Positions 1 through 6,487 are shown, counted from the stretch's first letter. The stretch is DNA of 6,932 nt from CAZDIO01 sp964505555 (GCA_964505555.1 CAZDIO010000165.1:1-6932), one strand, 5' to 3'. Program-made: numbers and translations. Notes: generated from the sequence alone by a model not told the origin.

Positions 1-56
1 CCCCGCGGGTGTGGGGGCGCGGGGGGCCCCCCGCCCCCCGGCCCCCGCCCCCCCCC
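1..56. other. Nearly pure G/C low-complexity tract at contig end
   Basis: All but two of the first 56 bases are G or C, arranged as alternating poly-G and poly-C runs. The composition changes abruptly to ordinary sequence at about position 57. Nothing else in the window has this composition. It has no credible coding content and matches no repeat I recognise. The most likely explanation is a sequencing or assembly artefact at the end of a contig, not genomic DNA. Bases 57-118 between this tract and the last gene hold no gene and no convincing terminator. Confidence 0.7.
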
Positions 57-118
57 ACGACAGAGAGAGTATCATAAAAGATTATTTTGTTATGCCCGGC
101 CTCTAGAGGTGGAAATCC

Positions 119-2182
119 TCATGCACTATAGAGTTGTTCAATTCCCTTCTCGTTGATCGTCACGTTGAGATGTGGAGATAATATTTCTATATCTTTAATG
201 AGCACTTCTTGAGGTGATCGCAGATAGTTTGCAAGATCATCAAAAGTGCGAAAGACCTTTCCGCACTGTAGTTTGTTAACAACATATGCAATGTTTCCAC
301 TCTCTTCTGTTGTTAGAATAGGAGTTCCTGATTGCAGCGCTTCATGGAGAGTAAAAGAGAAGGTTTCTGGTACCACGCTTCCCAAAAATAAAAACGCAGG
401 TCGATGATTTTCAAGAATCGAGAAGAGGGTATCAACGTGAGGATCTCGATAACTATAATCGATGTGCGTAACTAATGGATTATCTTTAAAGCGGTTTTCA
501 ATTCCAATAGTAATCCAGCGAAACTTTTCACTAAATGTTTGAAGGATTGTTTCGTAGCGATGAATTCCTTTATTAAATCCCATTGCCCCTAAAAAAATAA
601 TCGATAACTTTTCACTTTTTTGTTGTTTTCGAGGTGCTGGAGGATGATCGACAGGATGATCGATCTGGTAATGAGGCTCAATAATTGTCTGCGTAGCATG
701 CTCTGGATAAATTCGGGTAAAGATCTCGCGTGCGATCTCTGAAGGACAGACAAAACGGTTAAAAAACGAAAGCACTTCAGCACACTTTTTTCGATGCTCT
801 GCCACCGTGTTTCCATGAGAACAAGAAGAGCAGAGCGGAGAGGTCGCCTCAAGAGGAGCATTGCAGAACTTCTCTTCATTCCAGAGAAGATTATGCTGAG
901 TGCAGAGGAGATAATAATCATGAACAAGTACGTTTCGTTTCTTGCTGTAGTGTGAAAATGCTTGGGAAAGGTTTTTTAATTTTACCAGATCCCAATTCAA
1001 AGCGTGCTGAAGAGTTATAGAATCAATCTCTATCAGCATAAGCTTTGTCAGCACAGAAAACATCCACTCTAAGGTTTCAAATGAGAGTGAGAGAAAAAAC
1101 TGCCCATCAACGTAGACATCACAATCAAGGGTATAGGGTCTTGTAGATGGGAAGATATAGATCGAAGAAAGTTGAAGTGTGGAGAGGTTATACCCTGACA
1201 CCTCTTCAACGTATTTTTCTACGCCCCCAATGGAATGAAAGATATTGGCATGGAGGAGATGTACAGAAACGTTTTTGTGTTTGAGCATCGAAAGGAGCTC
1301 AAGAAATGGCGCAACCATCTGGTGAAACCGATGGTTTTTAGCATCGGCTACAAAATGAGTGATCTCGCGCTCATAGTGAGGATAGAGTTTTTGAACGATT
1401 CGTCCTGCCCTTTGAAGAAGTAATTGTTTGCGCTCTGAAAATGCTTTTCCCCCCGCGTGATAGATAAAAATAGAGGGAATAAGGAAGTGAGTATATCCGA
1501 GATCATTTGCCCGGAGACACCACTCGGTTTCTTCGCCATATCCTGGGGAAAAGAGCTCTCGAAACTCACCGACCTCGGTTAAGGCATCGCGATTAAGAAG
1601 CATACAAAATCCCACGCCAACTGGAATCTGAGGAAGAGCTTCAAGATCACGAAAGAGATAATCACAGAGAAGAGCAGTTTTTTCTGCTGAATTCTGGTTT
1701 ATAAAGTGCTCATACTCTTTGCCAATGTGTGGAATGGTGGCGATGGTCCCGTTGTTTGTAAATGGGGTAAGGCTTCCCCATCTCACTCCTTCTCGCTGGA
1801 GACGTAAAACAGAAAGGGAGAGGTTTTCAAGCCACCGTGGGTAGAACACCGTATCAGAGTTGACGATGAGTAGATCATGGTTGATATGTGCGGCGCGAAA
1901 ACCAGAATTGATCGCATCAACAAAGCCGAGATTTGTTTCGTGTGTAACGATTTTAATAGGAAGTGAGGAGTTTTCTCGCCAGGATTCTATGCTCTCTTTT
2001 AAAAGGAGATCTTTTGGATTGTCGTTAATGATCAACAATTCTCCAAACGAACTCTTCATGGAGTTTTTGGTTGTCTCTGCTAACGATCGCAACAACGCAT
2101 CTATTCGTTCAATGTCTGAATAAACGGGAAGAATAAGAGAGAGTCTTCTTGGTGAAAACGGATAGAGAGAGTTAGCCGACAT
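119..2182 (-). CDS. Two-domain glycosyltransferase, GT2 followed by GT4
   Basis: This 687-residue protein probably transfers two sugars to a growing cytoplasmic, lipid-linked glycan. Residues about 14-250 form a GT-A family 2 domain of the rhamnosyltransferase type. Visible marks are LSLILPVY at 15-22, TNLGFVDAINSGF at 83-95, the metal-site equivalent NSDT at 108-111, GYGEETEWCLRA at 214-225 and the late histidine in YHAGGKAF (241-248). Residues about 305-665 form a GT-B family 4 domain, with SIGGVEKY at 317-324, HDYYLLC at 421-427, a cysteine group at C440, C451 and C454, FLG..GFNKG at 530-539 and the nucleotide-sugar E-x7-E motif PETFSFTLHE at 605-614. No signal peptide or membrane segment is seen. 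The ATG shares its A with the TAA stop of the kinase gene (TAATG), and an AGGTG lies about 13 bases upstream, so translation is probably coupled. Donor and acceptor sugars cannot be read from the sequence. The domain assignment is secure; the role in this pathway is inferred from context. Confidence 0.9.
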   Translation of the reverse strand: MSANSLYPFSPRRLSLILPVYSDIERIDALLRSLAETTKNSMKSSFGELLIINDNPKDLLLKESIESWRENSSLPIKIVTHETNLGFVDAINSGFRAAHINHDLLIVNSDTVFYPRWLENLSLSVLRLQREGVRWGSLTPFTNNGTIATIPHIGKEYEHFINQNSAEKTALLCDYLFRDLEALPQIPVGVGFCMLLNRDALTEVGEFRELFSPGYGEETEWCLRANDLGYTHFLIPSIFIYHAGGKAFSERKQLLLQRAGRIVQKLYPHYEREITHFVADAKNHRFHQMVAPFLELLSMLKHKNVSVHLLHANIFHSIGGVEKYVEEVSGYNLSTLQLSSIYIFPSTRPYTLDCDVYVDGQFFLSLSFETLEWMFSVLTKLMLIEIDSITLQHALNWDLVKLKNLSQAFSHYSKKRNVLVHDYYLLCTQHNLLWNEEKFCNAPLEATSPLCSSCSHGNTVAEHRKKCAEVLSFFNRFVCPSEIAREIFTRIYPEHATQTIIEPHYQIDHPVDHPPAPRKQQKSEKLSIIFLGAMGFNKGIHRYETILQTFSEKFRWITIGIENRFKDNPLVTHIDYSYRDPHVDTLFSILENHRPAFLFLGSVVPETFSFTLHEALQSGTPILTTEESGNIAYVVNKLQCGKVFRTFDDLANYLRSPQEVLIKDIEILSPHLNVTINEKGIEQLYSA

Positions 2183-3552
2183 TATTGTTTTACTACACCT
2201 ATGAGGCGATCGCTTCCTGGAATCTTCTTTATTGAAGAGGTAATTTTGTGCCCGAGTCTAAAAGATGAGGAATGAAGGATCTCTCTTAAGGATCCTTCCT
2301 TATGTTCAATCAGAGCATGAAGATCGGCGACATGCTTTTCATTTGCCTTTGCTTGCTCACCTAAAAGATTCTCTGTGGCAAGCAATCTCATCTTTAACTG
2401 CTCGTTTTGTGCAGAGAGCACACGATAGGCCTCTTCGAGTTTGCTTTTTGTTGCGTGAAATTCCTCAGCCAGAGCGTGGTACGTAGCATACTTGGCGTTT
2501 CGTTTGCTTAAGGCAAGCTGCACCGCGTCGTATTTTTTCGTTGTTTCCTCTACGACCTTTAAGGCGTGGTAATATTTGGCTTCGAATGAATCAAGATGTT
2601 CTGCGGTCGAAAGGTCCTCTTCACTAGTTTCTGTTGCAAAGAGGAGCGCTGCATCTTGGGTGCGATCAAGCCGAGAGGAGATATTTCTTTGTGCTGAAAC
2701 TTGGAGGGTTGAAAGAAGATATTTCGGAAATACCCGAAGTTGTGTCTTAAAGCTGATCAGATCATAGAGCACAAGAAACGACCGAAATACCTCTTCTTCC
2801 GAGACGATTTCTGAAATACTTTTTGGCATTACGTAGTGTACAAACTGCTCGCCTTTTAATGAAGGAGAATGCACCCACAAGCGAAGCCAATCAACAAAGT
2901 AAAAATGGCTTCGAGAGGTAAATTCACAATCAAAGCATCGTGGATGGTTTTTCGTAGCGATAATGTTCTTTAAGGTAAGATCAAAATGCACCATGGAGGT
3001 AACAATAGGTGCATTGCGAAAATGAGATAGAATAGAGTTTTGAATCTGTGGAATCAATTCACTTGGAAGTTCTGAAAATAGATTATGTTTTATCCCAAGC
3101 GCAAACAGTAAACGAAGTTCCTCTTCAAGTTGTGAAATCTCAGAAGCCTCTTTAGTTTTTAAGAAAAGCTCTTCAAACACCTCCAGAGCCTCAGTGACGG
3201 CAGTTTCTTTTGAGAGCAGTTTTTTTGCCACGAGGCTATTGAGATCCGGGCCATCAAGAAGTTCTTCAAATAAGATAGTTTTATTACCAATGGTCACAAG
3301 CTCAAGACACCGCGGAGTGGGTGCTTGATATCGTTCTAAATCAACGAGCACATCCCGCTCGCTGGTCAGTCGACCATCTTCCTCGTTATACCATCGGGCG
3401 ACACAAACAGGAGTTGTGTGGTGATAGATCAAAGAGACATTTCGAAACGCTTCCCGGCTTCGATTTACCCCACCGCTAAAAAGAACGAAGGTAAGTTCGT
3501 TTTGAGGGAGTGCAAATCTTTTCTCTACAAAACTAAGGATTCCTGGAATCAT
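2182..3552 (-). CDS. APH/choline-kinase-like kinase with C-terminal coiled coil (WbdD kinase-like)
   Basis: The 456-residue product has a kinase-like N-terminal part and a long helical tail. A glycine loop SGGVNRS lies at 26-32, a beta-3 strand VCVARWY at 49-55 with Arg in the usual Lys position (frequent in APH-like enzymes), and a hinge FEELLDG at 95-101. The catalytic loop is HFDLTLKN at 189-196 (D191, N196), and the metal-binding site is FDCEF at 207-211 (D208). Residues about 319-425 are rich in Glu, Lys, Ala and Leu; there is no proline from 277 to 444, as expected for a long coiled coil. The end is basic (SFRLGHKITSSIKK, 430-443) and could touch the membrane. The gene overlaps the methyltransferase by four bases (ATGA) and has only a weak Shine-Dalgarno of its own. 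The order methyltransferase, kinase, coiled coil is that of WbdD, which phosphorylates the end of an O-antigen chain. Alternatives are a sugar or choline kinase. Kinase fold is fairly sure; substrate is inferred. Confidence 0.8.
   Translation of the reverse strand: MIPGILSFVEKRFALPQNELTFVLFSGGVNRSREAFRNVSLIYHHTTPVCVARWYNEEDGRLTSERDVLVDLERYQAPTPRCLELVTIGNKTILFEELLDGPDLNSLVAKKLLSKETAVTEALEVFEELFLKTKEASEISQLEEELRLLFALGIKHNLFSELPSELIPQIQNSILSHFRNAPIVTSMVHFDLTLKNIIATKNHPRCFDCEFTSRSHFYFVDWLRLWVHSPSLKGEQFVHYVMPKSISEIVSEEEVFRSFLVLYDLISFKTQLRVFPKYLLSTLQVSAQRNISSRLDRTQDAALLFATETSEEDLSTAEHLDSFEAKYYHALKVVEETTKKYDAVQLALSKRNAKYATYHALAEEFHATKSKLEEAYRVLSAQNEQLKMRLLATENLLGEQAKANEKHVADLHALIEHKEGSLREILHSSSFRLGHKITSSIKKIPGSDRLIGVVKQ
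2274..2298. repeat. Perfect 8-bp inverted repeat inside the kinase gene
   Basis: GAAGGATC (2274-2281) and GATCCTTC (2291-2298) are perfect reverse complements separated by nine bases. In the minus-strand mRNA they can form an eight-base-pair hairpin about 90 bases before the kinase stop, within the codons for residues around 419-427. It has no following U run, so it is not a typical terminator. It may be chance. Confidence 0.4.
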
Positions 3553-4589
3553 ACGTTTTTTTCCGCGACGATAATAAACGAAGGAGTGAGATCGGGCACC
3601 ACCTCTACATTATTAAGAGAGCGGTAGATGCGCTTTAAAATCTCGTTGTTTTCCGAAGGGTGTCCATTACATCCATCGTGTTCATCTGGCATCAGTGAGT
3701 TGTCAACCAGTTTTTTTAACGCTTGTAAGTTGTTTGCTGGAGCAAGAAGTTGTGGAAGTTTATAATCAGGAAACGCAAGATAGAATGACACCTGAGAGAA
3801 TCCTGCTTGCCGGAGAGACGTTTCGTATTCGCGGCGGTCATAGGTTCGAGAGCGGAGGGGGAGATGTCTCTCCTCAGCGTAGCGCTTCTCTGATTCATGG
3901 TAAGGAAGATAGGAAAGGTGTCGTTCCTTACTATGGTCGTCTCTTTCTCCGAGGAGATATTTCAAGCCCAGGCGGTTCTCGATAGCGATCACAAGCCTTC
4001 CCCTAGGTCTTAAGAGCCCAAAGACGATCTCTAATGCCTTTTCTTGAAGGGTTTTTACATCATCTGTGCTGCCATTATTTCCAAGCCATTCATAGACCCC
4101 ACAAAAAAGCACAAAATCAAAGGAGTCCTTCTGAAAAGGAAGATTAAAAATATCTCCATGGAGGCAACCAACGTTGGTTCGACTGGTCTGCTTGCAGATG
4201 GCATGAATGATATCAAGCCGCTCCTTTGTTGACTCTACGGCGATAACATTTTGTGCTCGCTCAGAAAGTGCAAGGGTCAGTGGTCCCCAACCAGCCCCCA
4301 CATCAAGAGCGTGACGGACATTGGTAAAATCAAAGAGATCAAGAAACAGTGAGCGGCTCGGGGAGAGGGCGATATTTTTTACCCATTTGTTTGAAGCGGT
4401 AAACTGATAGATCGCCTCATCCCAGGGAGCTCCATCAGTAATTTTTTTTGCGATTTGAGACATCTCACTGTCTCCAAGGTCACGCCACTTTTTTGCTTCC
4501 GAGATGCCGTAGGAAAAATAGTTCTCTCCTAGCTCAACAAGGTTTGGTGCTGCAAAAGAATCAACAAGGTTTTGAAGCTGAAAACTCAT
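3549..4589 (-). CDS. Class I SAM-dependent methyltransferase of polysaccharide locus
   Basis: The 346-residue protein carries a Rossmann methyltransferase domain at about 85-205. The SAM loop is ALDVGAGWG at 94-102, the acidic residue ending beta 2 is E119, D146 lies in HGDIFNLPF (144-152), then DFVLFCGVYEW at 158-168 and GLLRPRGRLVIAIEN at 191-205. The stretch IAIENRLGLKY (201-211) followed later by FPDYKLP (273-279) is a pattern I associate with methyltransferases of O-antigen and capsule loci. About 70 N-terminal residues precede the fold. The start ATG is preceded by a purine-rich stretch (AAAAAGAGAAG) 20 bases after the ATPase stop. The 3' end overlaps the kinase gene in ATGA, and its last sense codons form a slippery heptamer. 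By position it may methylate the phosphate or sugar at the chain end, as the WbdD methyltransferase does. Methylation of an internal sugar of the repeat unit is equally compatible. Fold is secure; substrate is inferred. Confidence 0.85.
   Translation of the reverse strand: MSFQLQNLVDSFAAPNLVELGENYFSYGISEAKKWRDLGDSEMSQIAKKITDGAPWDEAIYQFTASNKWVKNIALSPSRSLFLDLFDFTNVRHALDVGAGWGPLTLALSERAQNVIAVESTKERLDIIHAICKQTSRTNVGCLHGDIFNLPFQKDSFDFVLFCGVYEWLGNNGSTDDVKTLQEKALEIVFGLLRPRGRLVIAIENRLGLKYLLGERDDHSKERHLSYLPYHESEKRYAEERHLPLRSRTYDRREYETSLRQAGFSQVSFYLAFPDYKLPQLLAPANNLQALKKLVDNSLMPDEHDGCNGHPSENNEILKRIYRSLNNVEVVPDLTPSFIIVAEKNV
3555..3561 (-). other. Slippery heptamer A AAA AAC at the methyltransferase-kinase overlap
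   Basis: Read on the minus strand, the methyltransferase ends GCG GAA AAA AAC GTA TGA. The heptamer A AAA AAC therefore has the X XXY YYZ phase needed for simultaneous -1 slippage, with AAA and AAC as the zero-frame codons. The -1 frame is exactly that of the kinase gene (…CGT ATG ATT CCA…), so slippage bypasses the TGA and gives a 345 + 1 + 456 = 802-residue fusion. Four bases downstream, GATTC CAG GAATC can form a five-base-pair hairpin. No internal Shine-Dalgarno-like stimulator is visible upstream. A AAA AAC is less slippery than A AAA AAG in E. coli, so efficiency may be low. The seven-A run could also reflect a missed base in the assembly. Confidence 0.45.
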
Positions 4590-4609
4590 CGCTTCTCTTT
4601 TTATCCTAA

Positions 4610-5416
4610 TTACCCTAATGCGGTTTGGTAGTGTTCGTCTCGGTATTTTTCAATCGCTGTTTTTGGATCCCCCCGAAAGATCAGTTTTCCTTTCGAAAGG
4701 AGTCCTACTTCGTCTGCAACTTCACTGAGCATTCCCATGCTGTGTGTGACGATAACGATTGTTTTTCCAGACTCAAGAAATTTATCAAACACCTTTCGGC
4801 ATTTTGTCTGAAATCGTTCATCCCCGACGCCAAGAATCTCATCAACAAGTAAGATATCAGGGTTTCGGTCAATGGCGACGCTAAAGCCCAGTCGTGCATA
4901 CATGCCCGCTGAGTAGTATTTAATTGGTGTTGTGGCAAAATCCTGAAGCTCCGCAAAATCAAGAATGAAAGGAACACGTTTCTTAATTTCATCTTTGTTT
5001 TGTTGGTGGAGAGAATTATTAAGATAGATATTTTCAATTGCATTCAGATCAAGATCAAAACCAGCACCAAGCTGGATTAAGGAATCTACCGTGCCGACCA
5101 CATCAACATTTCCTGTTGTTGGGGGAAGGACCCCAGCCATGACCCGAAGGAGTGTGCTTTTACCAGCGCCATTACTGCCGATAATTCCAAAGACCTTTCC
5201 CTTCTCGACGGAAAAGGAAACATTTGAAAGCGCATTAAACGTTGAGTAGTGGCGCCATTTCTGTTCTTTCACAAGCTTGATCAATGATTCTTTTAAGGTG
5301 GTGGGTCGCTCTTTATAGGAGCGGTAAGAAACGGTGATATTTTCTAAGGCAATAGAAATCTCTCGTGGCTTTGTTGTAGTTTCCGTTCCGTTGTTTGTCA
5401 GTGTTGCCTGTTGCAT
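4610..5416 (-). CDS. wzt: Wzt-type polysaccharide ABC exporter ATPase, short form
   Basis: This is the cytoplasmic ATPase that powers glycan export through the permease encoded just upstream. Numbered from the ATG at 5416 (268 residues), the Walker A GSNGAGKST is at 80-88. The region LIQLGAGFDLDLNAIENI (113-130) is typical of the Wzt/TagH branch. The signature appears as YSAGMYARLGFSVA (168-181), Walker B as DILLVDEIL (187-195) and the switch histidine as H225 in VTHS. An in-frame TTG at 5428 would add four residues, but AGGG then directly abuts the start codon. With the ATG the AGGG is 12 bases upstream, so I prefer the ATG. The protein ends soon after the nucleotide-binding domain (about residue 250), so the C-terminal carbohydrate-binding domain found in the roughly 430-residue Wzt of E. 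coli O8/O9a is absent. It lies 14 bases after the permease stop. Family is certain; the exact polymer is unknown. Confidence 0.9.
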   Translation of the reverse strand: MQQATLTNNGTETTTKPREISIALENITVSYRSYKERPTTLKESLIKLVKEQKWRHYSTFNALSNVSFSVEKGKVFGIIGSNGAGKSTLLRVMAGVLPPTTGNVDVVGTVDSLIQLGAGFDLDLNAIENIYLNNSLHQQNKDEIKKRVPFILDFAELQDFATTPIKYYSAGMYARLGFSVAIDRNPDILLVDEILGVGDERFQTKCRKVFDKFLESGKTIVIVTHSMGMLSEVADEVGLLSKGKLIFRGDPKTAIEKYRDEHYQTALG

Positions 5417-5430
5417 GAAAACTATCAACC

Positions 5431-6309
5431 CTAAATAAAATAGTGAAACTTATCATCCGCTTTCTTAAAGACCCAAAGACCAAGGAAAAGGGTCAGTACT
5501 GAGCCAAAGAAATTTAACGCGTACGTCGTTGGATTTGGAAATACTCCGTCATAGAAGATGTTTCTTGTTGCTTCAATAATTCCAAAGAGGGGGTTGAGCA
5601 TCACCCATTTAATCAACCAGTCAGGAAGCATCGTTCGATCATAAAGAATCGGACAGAGGAAGTAGAGCGCTTTAAAAATTACACTTGTTAGATGTTGGGT
5701 ATCTTCAAAGAATACGTTTGATGCTGCAAGAAGGAGAGAAACTCCCATGGTAAAAAGAAAGAGTGGTAAAAACACCGCAGGAAGTGCCAGGGCAGTGAGT
5801 GGGATTTTTTCTCCGGTGGCGACCATCACAATGAGCAAAGTAAGAATAGAGAGGAGGAAGTTTACAATATGGTAGAGGGAGGTTGACAGTGGAAAGATAA
5901 ACTTGGGAACAGCGATCTGATCAATAATCTTTGAATTTGCGCGTATCGTGCCGAGACACGCCTGACTTGTTGAATCAAAGTAGGACCAAGGAATCATTCC
6001 GCAGAAGAGAAACACAGCATAGTTTTCGATCCTCCCATGCATAAGTTTTGAAAAAACTATCGCCAGAATAATCATCATGAACAGGGGATGGAGCATGCTC
6101 CAAAAATAGCCAAGAAAGGAGCGTTTGTATTTCTTTCGGAGATCTCGGGCAACGGATTGCTTGAGATACTCTCGGTAGAAGTAGCTGTAGTAGAAAAAAT
6201 CTTTTACCAGTCCTATCGCCATCATGAAAATTACACGGTGTTCTTTCGGGTTTGGGGAGGCGGGGAGGCGATTAAAATCGTCTCCCACAGCACTTTTTGC
6301 AAACTTCAA
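5431..6309 (-). CDS. wzm: Wzm-type polysaccharide ABC exporter permease
   Basis: The 292-residue protein is an ABC-2 type membrane subunit that would pass lipid-linked polysaccharide across the inner membrane with the ATPase encoded next to it. The hallmark cytoplasmic stretch RDLRKKYKRSFLGYFW is at 55-70, followed by SMLHPLFMM. Hydrophobic segments are visible at about 72-89, 98-115, 140-163, 171-196, 210-225 and 266-281, which fits the family's six helices. The motif CGMIPWSYF lies at 103-111. The start is TTG, supported by AAGGGA nine bases upstream; no ATG or GTG lies upstream in the frame before the stop at 6442-6444. The first ATG inside (codon 29) has no Shine-Dalgarno and lies close to the family core. 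The roughly 30-residue hydrophilic N-terminal extension is somewhat long for the family. It is the first gene of the minus-strand operon. Confidence 0.9.
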   Translation of the reverse strand: MKFAKSAVGDDFNRLPASPNPKEHRVIFMMAIGLVKDFFYYSYFYREYLKQSVARDLRKKYKRSFLGYFWSMLHPLFMMIILAIVFSKLMHGRIENYAVFLFCGMIPWSYFDSTSQACLGTIRANSKIIDQIAVPKFIFPLSTSLYHIVNFLLSILTLLIVMVATGEKIPLTALALPAVFLPLFLFTMGVSLLLAASNVFFEDTQHLTSVIFKALYFLCPILYDRTMLPDWLIKWVMLNPLFGIIEATRNIFYDGVFPNPTTYALNFFGSVLTLFLGLWVFKKADDKFHYFI

Positions 6310-6315
6310 AATCTG

Positions 6316-6324
6316 CTTTCCCTT
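6316..6324 (-). promoter_or_regulatory. Ribosome-binding site supporting the TTG start of wzm
   Basis: On the minus strand AAGGGAAAG precedes the TTG at 6309. The AAGGGA core is nine bases from the start codon, a workable spacing. No ATG or GTG is available upstream in frame, and the first internal ATG codons have no such site. This decides the start chosen for the permease. Confidence 0.5.
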
Positions 6325-6358
6325 GTATAAGGTGTCAAATATATAGAGGAGGAGATAA

Positions 6359-6379
6359 ATGGCAAGGAATTTGAGGTAG
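6359..6379 (+). other. Possible leader mini-ORF (Met-Ala-Arg-Asn-Leu-Arg)
   Basis: GAGGAGGAG at 6346-6354 is followed five bases later by ATG, five further sense codons (GCA AGG AAT TTG AGG) and TAG. It lies about 110 bases upstream of the dehydrogenase start on the same strand. The ribosome-binding site is the strongest in the window, but the peptide is very short. It is not threonine-rich and no attenuator-like hairpin pair was recognised. The purine repeat may simply be chance. Treat as a candidate only. Confidence 0.2.
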
Positions 6380-6476
6380 TTTTTAGATAAGTGAGTTCTT
6401 CCGGGCGGTTGAAGGCTAATTGAGAGATATACAGCAGCATGCTAGGTATCCGTGGGTGTTTTTGGAAATGTTTATT

Positions 6477-6480
6477 GAGG
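6477..6480 (+). promoter_or_regulatory. Ribosome-binding site of the tdh-like gene
   Basis: GAGG lies seven bases before the ATG at 6488, a good Shine-Dalgarno spacing. A second ATG three codons later (6497) has GGAG only three bases upstream, so 6488 is the better start. Confidence 0.6.
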
Positions 6481-6487
6481 TACGTAA

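Larger units (their letters stand above)
6310..6487. promoter_or_regulatory. Divergent intergenic region between wzm and the tdh-like gene
   Basis: Both flanking genes start outward from this 178-base gap, so promoters for both the export operon and the dehydrogenase must lie here or overlap the coding starts. I see no clear -35/-10 pair for either direction. Contents that can be pointed to are the wzm Shine-Dalgarno, the tdh Shine-Dalgarno, an eight-base palindrome AGCATGCT at 6436-6443, and a six-codon reading frame with a strong ribosome-binding site at 6359-6379 on the plus strand. The wzm frame also stays open on the minus strand back to 6445 without an ordinary start codon. Confidence 0.5.

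Noticed and set aside
91..118. Ten-base palindrome CCTCTAGAGG at 100-109 downstream of the glycosyltransferase as a terminator.
   Set aside because: It leaves no loop for a stable hairpin and no U run follows it on the minus strand.
2180..2196. A second frameshift site at the kinase-glycosyltransferase junction (TAATG).
   Set aside because: The bases GTA GTA AAA CAA TAA contain no in-phase X XXY YYZ heptamer; ordinary stop-restart coupling explains the overlap.
3695..3985. A 96-codon plus-strand open frame inside the methyltransferase gene.
   Set aside because: It is antisense to a clear enzyme gene, has an Arg/Gly/Ser-rich composition without recognisable motifs and no convincing ribosome-binding site.
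5417..5428. TTG at 5428 as the start of the Wzt gene, adding four residues.
   Set aside because: The only Shine-Dalgarno-like AGGG lies directly against that TTG, too close to act; the ATG at 5416 is better placed.
6333..6338. Perfect TTGACA on the minus strand upstream of wzm, as a -35 box.
   Set aside because: A -10 box at 16-18 bases would fall at about 6310-6316, where only a weak CAGATT exists, and transcription would then start after the TTG start codon and its Shine-Dalgarno.
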